Virus record (IMG/VR): IMGVR_UViG_3300032242_002633 | Span: 1-38,558 of that record | Reading direction: 5' to 3' (one strand) | DNA from: a virus | Length of the DNA: 38,558 nucleotides | Part shown: piece by piece, positions 14,381 through 20,941 of the stretch | Layout: each line of letters opens with the position of its first letter | Position numbering within the stretch: position 1 is the stretch's first letter | The notes under the pieces: generated by a model | What the model saw: only the letters and a program-made list of their open reading frames with translations | What the model was told of the DNA's origin: nothing | Database searches by the model: none | Made by a program: the position numbers and the translations under genes

Positions 14381-14563
14381 TCAGGCGGGCTGTTTGCGAG
14401 CGGTTCGCGGCTTGGGCTTAGGCAACGCCTTGTCGATGGTCTGGACCAGAAACAGGTTTAGGCTCATCCCCATGCGAGCGGCCTCAACCCGAGCGGCTTC
14501 CCTGGTCTGCTTGGGCAGACGCAGGGTATAGCCAACGGTGCCCTTGTGAGGCTGACACTTCAT
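14381..14563 (-). CDS. Ribbon-helix-helix protein (Arc/HicB-like)
   Basis: 60 aa. GYTLRLPKQTREAARVEAAR followed by GMSLNLFLVQTIDKAL is the strand-helix-helix pattern of Arc/MetJ-type dimers, as in HicB C-terminal domains. A basic tail follows. It is the second gene after the leftward promoter and overlaps the first as ATGA. It could be an early repressor or a pCop-like regulator of the same promoter. Confidence 0.75.
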   Translation of the reverse strand: MKCQPHKGTVGYTLRLPKQTREAARVEAARMGMSLNLFLVQTIDKALPKPKPRTARKQPA

Positions 14564-14736
14564 TCGGACCTCATGAGTTGAAGGTGGGCCTTGATACGAT
14601 GACCTTTGGGGTAATGGTTGATGATCGCGATCAGTTCCCGACGAATCGCCCGCACCGCCTCGGTTCCCCGAGTCGTCGCGTTCAATCGCATCAGTTCATG
14701 AAACCGCTGCCGATCCTCATCCGTTACCTTGATCAT
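14560..14736 (-). CDS. Small helical protein, first gene of the early operon
   Basis: 58 aa, ATG at 14736 with GGAGG about eight bases upstream; the stop overlaps the next start as ATGA. Helical, with MIKVTDEDRQRFHELMRLNA and AVRAIRRELIAIINHYP. No domain recognised. It is the first gene behind the strong leftward promoter (TTGACC/TATAGT), so it would be the earliest product after derepression. An antirepressor or Cro-like role is possible but not shown. Confidence 0.65.
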   Translation of the reverse strand: MIKVTDEDRQRFHELMRLNATTRGTEAVRAIRRELIAIINHYPKGHRIKAHLQLMRSE

Positions 14737-14781
14737 CTCGCCGGCCTCCGTCGGTTGGTTGTGGTGATGTCAACGCAACCA

Positions 14782-14809
14782 ACTATATCAAATTCAATTT
14801 GATGGTCAA
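14782..14809 (-). promoter_or_regulatory. Leftward early promoter PL
   Basis: On the minus strand TTGACC (14809-14804), a 16-bp spacer and TATAGT (14787-14782), close to the sigma-70 consensus. The spacer is filled by the palindromic operator O1, so bound repressor would exclude RNA polymerase. It faces the early genes starting at 14736. Confidence 0.75.
14787..14803. promoter_or_regulatory. Operator O1 (perfect 17-bp palindrome)
   Basis: ATCAAATT-C-AATTTGAT, a perfect dyad with an odd central base, as in lambdoid operators. It lies exactly in the PL spacer and overlaps the -10. The adjacent rightward gene encodes an HTH protein of the CI/Cro type, the natural ligand. Confidence 0.75.
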
Positions 14810-14824
14810 CAATTTTATTTTGAT
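14808..14824. promoter_or_regulatory. Operator O2 (degenerate copy)
   Basis: AACAATTTTATTTTGAT matches O1 at 13 of 17 positions, with one half-site almost intact. Centre-to-centre distance from O1 is 21 bp, two helical turns, so adjacent dimers would lie on the same face of DNA. Confidence 0.6.
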
Positions 14825-14869
14825 ACCATGACAAAACAATTTAAGTTCTTGCCAGATAGCACTTTAAGC

Positions 14870-14886
14870 ATCAAAAATAATTTGAT
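14870..14886. promoter_or_regulatory. Operator O3 at the repressor start
   Basis: ATCAAAAATAATTTGAT keeps the right half of O1 exactly and most of the left half. Its centre is 62 bp from O2, about six helical turns. It overlaps the likely start codon of the repressor gene (14885), so it would allow negative autoregulation. Confidence 0.6.
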
Positions 14887-15415
14887 GGCATGGCACGAAC
14901 GTTTGAAAAAAGCTGTGGACGCTTCCCCTTTTTCGCAGGCAGAGATCGCCCGTCGAATGAACGTCACACCGCAAACTATTCACAACTGGACAAAAGGAAA
15001 AGCATCACCGGCTGTTGATGTGTTTTTGGATTTATGCGAATTGATCGAAGCAGCCCCCGGTCCGATCATCGACGAGTCAATTCCCGAACCTGGAGAAAAC
15101 CTGATTTCAGACACTTTGCAGGATCAGATTGAAAAACTTGGGGAATCCGAGGCTCTTCGTCGCATTTTACTTACGCCGGGAGCCGTTGGTGCGTCCGGAG
15201 AAACCAAGATTCTCCGCACCCGCGACGAAACACACCTGGAGCAATTACCTCCGCCGCCACGCAATCACAAACGGCCCAAGACTCCAGGGGATAAACCCAC
15301 GCCTCGGCCGGGAACGCCAACTGGCGACAGTACACCAGAGGATGGTCATCTCCTCGATGCTTCCGTCAGGGGCCTGAATCAGCCAAGAACGACGGGCAAG
15401 AAGCGGAATCGTTAA
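14885..15415 (+). CDS. Phage repressor, Cro/CI-type HTH
   Basis: 176 aa from the ATG at 14885, or 195 aa from 14828. The HTH covers the first 60 residues of the shorter form: LKKAVDASPFSQAEIARRMN, TPQTIHNWTKGKASPAVDVF, LCELIEAAPG. There is no S24 peptidase-like domain; the C-terminal half is Pro/Thr/Lys-rich and probably disordered (PPPPRNHKRPKTPGDKPTPR). So SOS-type self-cleavage is not expected and induction must work another way. Neither start has a ribosome-binding site. The shorter form puts all three operators outside the gene and begins where HTH proteins usually begin, and suggests a leaderless mRNA. It is divergent from the early operon. Confidence 0.8.
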   Translation: MAWHERLKKAVDASPFSQAEIARRMNVTPQTIHNWTKGKASPAVDVFLDLCELIEAAPGPIIDESIPEPGENLISDTLQDQIEKLGESEALRRILLTPGAVGASGETKILRTRDETHLEQLPPPPRNHKRPKTPGDKPTPRPGTPTGDSTPEDGHLLDASVRGLNQPRTTGKKRNR

Positions 15416-15675
15416 GCCCACAATACGAACATAATTCTTAGGCTTGCGGACCTTGATCTGCTGTGCCTGCCGAGCTTGGACCGTCATGGCCTGAGTCGCT
15501 TTCTAGCTGCTTGAGCTGCCTACCTCAACAGTGGTCTAGATACTATACGAGCGATCACCACCCCGCCGGCAATAGGTGGACGGTGAATTTTTGAGCGGAG
15601 CTTAAATTCGTGTGGTTTTTGGGGAGTACCAACGGGTGCTGGCGAGCGGACGGGGCCGGGCGACCACAGCGCATG
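15416..15675. other. Non-coding stretch between repressor and toxin-antitoxin terminator
   Basis: No convincing gene on either strand. A minus frame (15487-15245) overlaps the repressor 3' end and has no good start site. The rest holds no clear promoter, RNA or repeat. It may be remains of the junction where the toxin-antitoxin cassette entered. Confidence 0.4.
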
Positions 15676-15704
15676 AAAACGCCCGGCGCAATCAACGCCG
15701 GGCG
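15676..15704 (-). terminator. Rho-independent terminator after the antitoxin gene
   Basis: On the minus strand a 9-bp stem CGCCCGGCG/CGCCGGGCG with a 7-base loop is followed by TTTT. It lies 17 bp after the antitoxin stop. About 21 of 22 bases on its distal side match the terminator at 16793-16821. Confidence 0.75.
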
Positions 15705-15720
15705 GGTTGGTGTTGGCGGT

Positions 15721-16200
15721 TCAGTCGGCGGAGGGATCAAGCTGCCGGACCTCAATGCCGAGGGCCTTGGCGATCTTTTCCAGGGTGAGGTGGGTGGCGG
15801 AGTGTTCGCCGTTTTCCAGGCGGCTGATGTGGCTCTGGGTGAGGCCGGTTTTCTTGGCCAGGTCGGACTGCTTCAAGCCGGCCGCCTTGCGGTGCTTCTG
15901 AATCTCGCCGCCCACATACTTGACCAGCTTGGCCAGGCCGCCGGGCATCGGTTGATCGTCGTCTAGCGGCATGGCCTGGGTGCGCACAGGCACCTGGGCC
16001 AAGATCTCTTCCATGGCCCGGACGATCTCGGCGGTTTCTTCAGCGCCGCTGGCTTCTTGTAGGGCCTGAAACAGTTCAAACAGGTCTTCGCGGTCGGCAC
16101 GCGGAAGCGAGCGGATGCGATCTAGGATGATCGAGAGGGCCAAGACGATTGGCTTGGCTTCTGCCGGCAAATCGGTGACGAATCGCAATTCTTTCAGCAT
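15721..16200 (-). CDS. HigA-like XRE antitoxin
   Basis: 159 aa. The C-terminal third is a Cro/CI HTH (IQKHRKAAGLKQSDLAKKTG, then TQSHISRLENGEHSAT, LEKIAKALGIEVRQL). The N-terminal 90 residues are acidic and helical (PRADREDLFELFQALQEA) and probably neutralise the toxin. It follows the toxin gene by 35 bp in the toxin-first order characteristic of higBA. As usual for such proteins it would also repress the shared promoter. It is longer than most HigA proteins (about 90-130 aa). Confidence 0.75.
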   Translation of the reverse strand: MLKELRFVTDLPAEAKPIVLALSIILDRIRSLPRADREDLFELFQALQEASGAEETAEIVRAMEEILAQVPVRTQAMPLDDDQPMPGGLAKLVKYVGGEIQKHRKAAGLKQSDLAKKTGLTQSHISRLENGEHSATHLTLEKIAKALGIEVRQLDPSAD

Positions 16201-16235
16201 CTGCTAGACCCATCATGGGAACGAGGAGTGGCGGA

Positions 16236-16688
16236 CTAGGTGAGGAACTTTCGCTTCCGGTTCCTCATCAGAATCTTGTCATGGACGGGCGTGGCGCCGT
16301 CGGCTTCTTTTTTGAGAGCGCCCAGGATGACGATGGCCCGCCCTGGGTGATGAACGAAGTAGTAAATGCGGACATTGAGACGGTTCAAGATCCCGCCTTT
16401 GTCCCGGATTTCATGAAAATCCTCGATGGCCCGCACGTCGACCGTCTGGCTGTGTGTGGGATCATCTTGTCGGGCCAACTCTTTGACCTGAAGCGCCAGG
16501 TGGGCGTACTGGTCATCGTTGAGAAACTCCTTGGCCTCACCGTAGACCCGTTCCAGCAGAATCACGTTCCATTGGTAACCAGGAGGTGGTCCTCCGCCTT
16601 GCCGAACTCCAATCCTTGGGGATGTTTCCCTGGGTTGTCGTGCCACGAAGTGCTCCAGATTGGCCAGGGAGGTTTCATGCCGCGACAT
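16236..16688 (-). CDS. HigB/Gp49-like RelE-superfamily toxin
   Basis: 150 aa from the ATG at 16688; a longer frame to 16955 runs through the upstream terminator and is rejected. The last 60 residues fit the HigB/Gp49 pattern: a strand with basic residues (GGILNRLNVRIYYFVHHPG), a hydrophobic strand (AIVILGALKKEADGATP), and a basic C-terminal helix (IHDK-like, MRNRKRKFL). Such toxins cut mRNA on the ribosome. Residues 1-60 are an unusual Pro/Gly-rich extension. It has its own promoter and precedes its antitoxin. Stabilisation of the prophage or anti-phage defence is the likely benefit. Confidence 0.72.
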   Translation of the reverse strand: MSRHETSLANLEHFVARQPRETSPRIGVRQGGGPPPGYQWNVILLERVYGEAKEFLNDDQYAHLALQVKELARQDDPTHSQTVDVRAIEDFHEIRDKGGILNRLNVRIYYFVHHPGRAIVILGALKKEADGATPVHDKILMRNRKRKFLT

Positions 16689-16692
16689 TGAA

Positions 16693-16720
16693 TATATACA
16701 ACGCCAAACAAGAAAAGCAA
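16693..16720 (-). promoter_or_regulatory. Promoter of the toxin-antitoxin cassette
   Basis: On the minus strand TTGCTT (16720-16715), a 16-bp spacer and TATATA (16698-16693). The start codon at 16688 is only five bases from the -10, so transcription would begin at or very near the ATG. No ribosome-binding site is seen, consistent with a leaderless mRNA. Confidence 0.55.
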
Positions 16721-16792
16721 GGGCAACAAACGCAAGAAAACCAAAGCCAAGCGATACGTGATCCCAAAAATATACAAATCCCTGGGGCGCAT

Positions 16793-16821
16793 AAAAACGC
16801 CCGGCGCAACGAGCACCGGGC
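16793..16821 (-). terminator. Rho-independent terminator of the late/virion operon
   Basis: On the minus strand a 9-bp stem GCCCGGTGC/GCGCCGGGC (one G-U pair) with a 5-base loop is followed by TTTTT. It ends transcription about 140 bp after the last virion gene (stop at 16959) and so isolates the toxin-antitoxin cassette. Nearly the same sequence is found at 15676-15704. Confidence 0.78.
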
Positions 16822-16958
16822 ACTTCAAGGTGTGCCGCCCACTCGGAACATAAGCGGCACGATATCGAGTCTATCGATCCCCCTGGGGTGTGCCAAGGGG
16901 AGAAAGTGCCGGGCATCTCACCCCGGCCTGGGTGTGGCTGTGTCCGTCGCCCCACGTG

Positions 16959-18155
16959 CTACGGGGTAGTGTCGTCAGGTCCCGCCCCACGTGGAGAACG
17001 TATGAAGTGGTCTGGCATTGTGTCTATCACGTTTTGATAGAGTTCGGCTTCCGCTGCCGGCACATTACCCACCTGTTGAATCGTGATGGTTCTGGTAGCT
17101 GGCGTTTTGTTTGTCTGTCGAGTTTCGGTATTTGGTGAGTCATGGTCCGAAGACCCAGGAGGTAGTGGTCGCCCATTAGGTTGTGCTGGTGTCGCAGGCT
17201 GAGCCGCCACGGGCGCCGGGGTCTTGGGCTTGGGTGGTGCCGGTGGCTTTGGTGGTGAGGCTGGCGATGCTGGTGGCGGCGTACCGCCCGTTGGTGGCAC
17301 CGGTGGCTTATTGGCCCGCCTGAGCAGTCGCTCGGCCTCGGCTTGCCGCATTACCAACGTCCGGCGGAGCAGCTCCAGGAGCGTGGCCCGGTCGCTTGGC
17401 GCCGGGATGATGCCCACTCGCTTGGCCAGATCGATCAACTCCGGTGTCGATAAGAACGCGAGCCTGGCCACCGTCTGGGCAATTTGCCGCTGGTCGAGTT
17501 GCGCTCGAGTAGCCGCCCGGAAGACTTCCTCGAACTGCTGGTGGGTGGTGTGCGTTGGTGTGCCTGAGAGAATCGGCGGGGTAGGCACTGGCCCCTCGGG
17601 AGCCAGGTCGGCGGCGGTGAACGTGCGGCCCACCTGCCGAGCTCCGGCCGGTACGGGCATTCCCACTACATCGCCCTGCTCGTACCACGGTATGTGCCGC
17701 TTCTGACCGGCCCACCATTTCCGGGCCTTCTTGACCACGCGGACGATCCCTGAAGGCGTGAGCCCGCAGACGTCGCGCACGGTGCCCGTGGCCCTGCCGC
17801 TGGCATGGCCTGCCACCACGACGACCCAGTCCTTGTCCCAGCTCACGACGGCTCGGTCGGGTTCACCGTCGTACGACATCTTGGTTGAGAATCGAGACGC
17901 GGAGAAGTGCGGGATCAGCACTGGCCCATCGGCACCGTCACGGCGTGGGTCTTTGCGCTTGGGGAGCCGGTGCCCGTCGACGCCCAGGCCCTTGAATAGC
18001 TCGCTCCTGCGCTCTTCGAACATCAGCCGAGCGAGTTCCTTCCAGTACCGTTGGCGTTCGGCCGGTGGATCGCCGCTGAACCCTCGTTCTTCCGGTGCGC
18101 AGTCTGGCCCACTGAGAGCGAACCAGGCGTTGTTGGGGTCGCGGGTTTGAGGCAT
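16959..18155 (-). CDS. Hypothetical virion-operon protein with Pro-rich C terminus
   Basis: 398 aa from the ATG at 18155 (TAATG overlap with the upstream gene). Residues 20-150 hold a structured domain (QRYWKELARLMFEERRSEL, FSTKMSYDGEPDRAVVSWD, DWVVVVAGHASGRATGT). Residues about 200-300 are helical, and about 300-370 is a Pro-Ala-Lys linker. No family is recognised with certainty; the first domain faintly recalls virion-morphogenesis proteins. It is the last gene of the virion operon, after the distal tail genes, and may be a tail-tip or maturation factor. Confidence 0.55.
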   Translation of the reverse strand: MPQTRDPNNAWFALSGPDCAPEERGFSGDPPAERQRYWKELARLMFEERRSELFKGLGVDGHRLPKRKDPRRDGADGPVLIPHFSASRFSTKMSYDGEPDRAVVSWDKDWVVVVAGHASGRATGTVRDVCGLTPSGIVRVVKKARKWWAGQKRHIPWYEQGDVVGMPVPAGARQVGRTFTAADLAPEGPVPTPPILSGTPTHTTHQQFEEVFRAATRAQLDQRQIAQTVARLAFLSTPELIDLAKRVGIIPAPSDRATLLELLRRTLVMRQAEAERLLRRANKPPVPPTGGTPPPASPASPPKPPAPPKPKTPAPVAAQPATPAQPNGRPLPPGSSDHDSPNTETRQTNKTPATRTITIQQVGNVPAAEAELYQNVIDTMPDHFIRSPRGAGPDDTTP

Positions 18156-18514
18156 TACCAACGTCCCTCCGGGCAGGTTTCCTGTTCCCAGGCCGCTTTG
18201 AGCCGCATCGCACAGCCGCAGACCCCGCATCGTGAGCCGTCCACCTGATAACGTGGGCATTGCTCACAGATCGCCAGCCGCCGCTCTGCGAGAGCCTGGG
18301 GGGCCTTGGGCAGCCCGGCCCGCATGTGGCGAGCCAGGGCACGAGCGAAGGTGAGGGCTTGCTTCCAGAGTGGGGGCAGTTGTAAAGGATCACTTGATAA
18401 CTGTCGTGCGTGGTCCTTGGCAGCCGCCAGCCATTTGCCGGGGTCGCGGTCGGCGAGCTCGACCAGGGCGGCAGGGAGGACAGCGCGTTCGCGGGGGGTG
18501 AGGGCCTTACTCAT
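18155..18514 (-). CDS. Zinc-binding protein of the tail region
   Basis: 119 aa. Helical N terminus (LTPRERAVLPAALVELADRD), then a Cys cluster at the end: CEQCPRY, CGVCGC, and CPEGRW, a rubredoxin-like or treble-clef-like arrangement known from a small phage protein family near tail genes. It would bind one or two zinc ions. Overlaps its upstream gene by 8 bp and the downstream one as TAATG. Role unknown. Confidence 0.6.
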   Translation of the reverse strand: MSKALTPRERAVLPAALVELADRDPGKWLAAAKDHARQLSSDPLQLPPLWKQALTFARALARHMRAGLPKAPQALAERRLAICEQCPRYQVDGSRCGVCGCAMRLKAAWEQETCPEGRW

Positions 18515-19808
18515 GGATGGTCACGGTCGTGGCGGGAAACAAAACAGCCGGGATACTTGAGCAAAATGTATTTGGCCACCCGCAGTTGCTTACAAAATCC
18601 GAAAATCCTACATCTGGTATATTAAAAGTGGCTGAAAATGGACTGCATGTAACTGACGATGCTTTTACAGAGACTGTGGCTCCCCAGAAAGGTCCAGTTG
18701 ATCCGTAGGGGCCGCATTGGGCAAAACAACCAATTGCTTGATAAGTTATATTTAAGTAAAAACCTTTTGTTTTACCGTTTAAGTTATAATAATCCGACCA
18801 ACAAGATAGCGTTGGATATGAATACCACGGATACCCTCCATCTGCAACGTAATACGCCATCTGTTGAGTAATAAGGCCAGTACATGGGTATCCAGAAGAA
18901 AAAATATTTGGTTGCCATATTGTGCTTTGGCACGGCGACCATTGTCCGGTCCCTTTGTTGATTGTCAGAGGTGAACAGCCGCCAAGGAAAGTCCAAGGGC
19001 CGTAAGAATATCCAAGCCCAATATATTTTGTAGGGATGTAAGCAATAGTACTAGGGAATCCGACTACGGTTAATACCGCTGGAATATTTGATGCTCCGCA
19101 ACTTGCACAACAAACTCGTTGCGAAGTAAGCCCAGTACTTCCCCCGCTCAACGTCACGGCATCATTGGGCGTGGAGCATGGCGAACCTGCCACCGTGGAC
19201 ATCCGCATCACGACCGACGCCGCGCAGTTGCTCGACGTTAACGTGAAGGCTGTTCCGGTGATGGTGCCGGTCGCGTCCGTCACCAGAAACCTGTACCCGT
19301 CAAACGCCCCGCCGTACGTTGCACCGGTGATCGTGCTCTTGCCCGTGGTCGCGTCGGTCGTGCCCGTGGCGTACGTGAAGTAGCCGCCAGCGCTCGCCTT
19401 CTGGAGCGTCCACGATTTACCGCCCAACACCGTCGTGCCGTTGCAGCCGACGGTCGAAAGCGTGATCGAGCCGCACGGTGTGCCGCCGTAGGTTTCGGTC
19501 TTCGGCGTGAGCGTGTAGGCGTACGTCCGTCCGCAGTGGGCACCCAGGAGCACGCTAGTGTATTGATCGTATTCGGTGGCGTCGTAGCTGACCGTGACGT
19601 ACAGCGTCTGGCCGCTCGTGCCCGCGAGGCTGATCGTCACGCTGCCGCTGCTGTTGGTCGTGCCGGTGCCCTTGGTTGTGCCGCTGCCGTCTTTCACGGT
19701 CACGGTAGCACCAACGGCAGGCCCGCAGCAAGCGGTGATTACAAACGTGACATCGCAGCCCGCAGGCGTGCAGCATGGGCAACCGGGCGTGTTCTTTTTG
19801 TTCGGCAT
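18507..19808 (-). CDS. Cys-rich distal tail / receptor-binding candidate
   Basis: 433 aa. Two Thr/Gly-rich Ig-like domains of carboxypeptidase-regulatory type form the first half (GATVTVKDGSGTTKGTGTTN; GKSTITGATYGGAFDGYRF), rich in Cys including CPCC near the start. The second half (from about residue 225) differs: Tyr/Trp/Pro-rich with many Cys (SPCQSTIWQPNIFSSGYPC). The DNA shifts at about 19140 from about 60 percent GC to clearly AT-rich sequence, the strongest composition break in the genome. That suggests an acquired, exchangeable tip domain. Located downstream of the tape measure, where receptor-binding proteins sit. Confidence 0.6.
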   Translation of the reverse strand: MPNKKNTPGCPCCTPAGCDVTFVITACCGPAVGATVTVKDGSGTTKGTGTTNSSGSVTISLAGTSGQTLYVTVSYDATEYDQYTSVLLGAHCGRTYAYTLTPKTETYGGTPCGSITLSTVGCNGTTVLGGKSWTLQKASAGGYFTYATGTTDATTGKSTITGATYGGAFDGYRFLVTDATGTITGTAFTLTSSNCAASVVMRMSTVAGSPCSTPNDAVTLSGGSTGLTSQRVCCASCGASNIPAVLTVVGFPSTIAYIPTKYIGLGYSYGPWTFLGGCSPLTINKGTGQWSPCQSTIWQPNIFSSGYPCTGLITQQMAYYVADGGYPWYSYPTLSCWSDYYNLNGKTKGFYLNITYQAIGCFAQCGPYGSTGPFWGATVSVKASSVTCSPFSATFNIPDVGFSDFVSNCGWPNTFCSSIPAVLFPATTVTIHE

Positions 19809-19818
19809 GGTTTAACGC

Positions 19819-20151
19819 TCAGCAGGGTTCAACGAGGCATTCCCAACGACCGCTTACCAGTCCCGCCGTGATCAGGGTATTCCCCGCCACCGCTGCCGAG
19901 CTTGACGGGTTCCAGACCTTGAGTACCAACGTGCCGTTGGCGAATGCGTTGGTGTAAGGGTTCCAGGAGTTCACGGTGCAATTGGCTGAGCCGCTGGCAG
20001 GGATGCCACCGCTGGGCGTCTTCACCTTGCGAAGTTCCTGCTTCGAGTTCTTCAGTAACTCTTGCATTTCACGCATTGCCGCGAGCATCTCGTTGACGTC
20101 CTCAACGCTCAGCCCGTCGCCTTCGCCCTTGTCGGCTGGAATCTTTTTCAC
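19819..20151 (-). CDS. Small tail-region protein
   Basis: About 110 aa if it starts at GTG 20151; a TTG at 20196 would overlap the upstream gene by 23 bp. A helical acidic segment (VEDVNEMLAAMREMQELLKN) precedes a beta-rich end (GTLVLKVWNPSSSAAVAGN). No family. Probably a virion component or chaperone between the tail proteins on either side. The start is uncertain. Confidence 0.5.
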   Translation of the reverse strand: MKKIPADKGEGDGLSVEDVNEMLAAMREMQELLKNSKQELRKVKTPSGGIPASGSANCTVNSWNPYTNAFANGTLVLKVWNPSSSAAVAGNTLITAGLVSGRWECLVEPC

Positions 20152-20173
20152 GTTGGTAGTCTCTGGGTGTGCC

Positions 20174-20938
20174 TTAGAATCCAAATACGCTGGCAAAATC
20201 CACTGGTGGGTAACGATAGGTTCCGTTGTACGTCACAGCGTCAAGCGTGCCTGAATCGGTAAATTCATAATTCCAGGGCACAAACCGCACCTGGAACGGG
20301 AAATTCACTTCCCACGATGCTACGCCGTTGAAGCTGGTCGATTTGCTGGCCCCCACGCCTTCAAACTTCACGCACCCAGCCGCGAACCCACGCCAGACGT
20401 TGGCGTTAACGACCGTGCCGATTCCCGCGTACTGCGAAGGATCAAACGATGCCAATTTGTGGAACGTCCAGTTGTACGTCATGCCACCGGCCTGGAACTG
20501 CGTATCACTGCCAACGCGACCACCTGAGCCCGACAACATTCCCGCAGGCGTTGGCATACCAACGGCCTGGGCTTGTGTGTTCAAGGTCATAAAACTATCG
20601 GTGCCATCTACGGGATAGGGTGGCGTGCGGTAACTAATCTTGGCCATGATGCCGGAAAAGTTATTCGCCGTCTTATCCCAGCCAACGTACTCGACGTTGC
20701 AGTCGTACGCGATGCAGCTCGGATATTCGGCGAAACGTAACGGGACGACGCGATTGAGTATGCCGCCGATAGATTCGACGGTGCCGCCAACGGTGCGTAA
20801 GAACGGTGTAAGGTAGGCGAAAGGTGCATACCAATTGTCGCTCGCCTCCATGCCCTTGTCGTTGTATCTCACACTCGGCTTGCGGCCCTGGCCCACGAGC
20901 CGCTTGGCCTGCGTTGGTAGGTCGGTGATGTAGCCCAT
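20174..20938 (-). CDS. Distal-tail-like structural protein
   Basis: 254 aa; ATG at 20938 with GGAGG nine bases upstream. Largely beta, with aromatic-rich strands (YNWTFHKLASFDPSQYAG, FPFQVRFVPWNYEF). It directly follows the tape measure gene, the usual place of distal tail (Dit) or baseplate hub proteins, and shows no enzyme motif. No family could be named with certainty. Confidence 0.55.
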   Translation of the reverse strand: MGYITDLPTQAKRLVGQGRKPSVRYNDKGMEASDNWYAPFAYLTPFLRTVGGTVESIGGILNRVVPLRFAEYPSCIAYDCNVEYVGWDKTANNFSGIMAKISYRTPPYPVDGTDSFMTLNTQAQAVGMPTPAGMLSGSGGRVGSDTQFQAGGMTYNWTFHKLASFDPSQYAGIGTVVNANVWRGFAAGCVKFEGVGASKSTSFNGVASWEVNFPFQVRFVPWNYEFTDSGTLDAVTYNGTYRYPPVDFASVFGF

Positions 20939-20941
20939 AGA

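Noticed and set aside
15245-15487. Minus-strand frame of 80 codons overlapping the repressor 3' end
   Set aside because: No ribosome-binding site and over 170 bp antisense to the repressor tail. The first half is protein-like, so it is not impossible, but evidence is too weak.
16689-16955. N-terminal extension of the toxin with a membrane helix
   Set aside because: It would be encoded across the late-operon terminator and the toxin promoter. The shared Ala-Pro-Gly-Val-Phe-Met in frames at both terminators comes from the terminator repeat.
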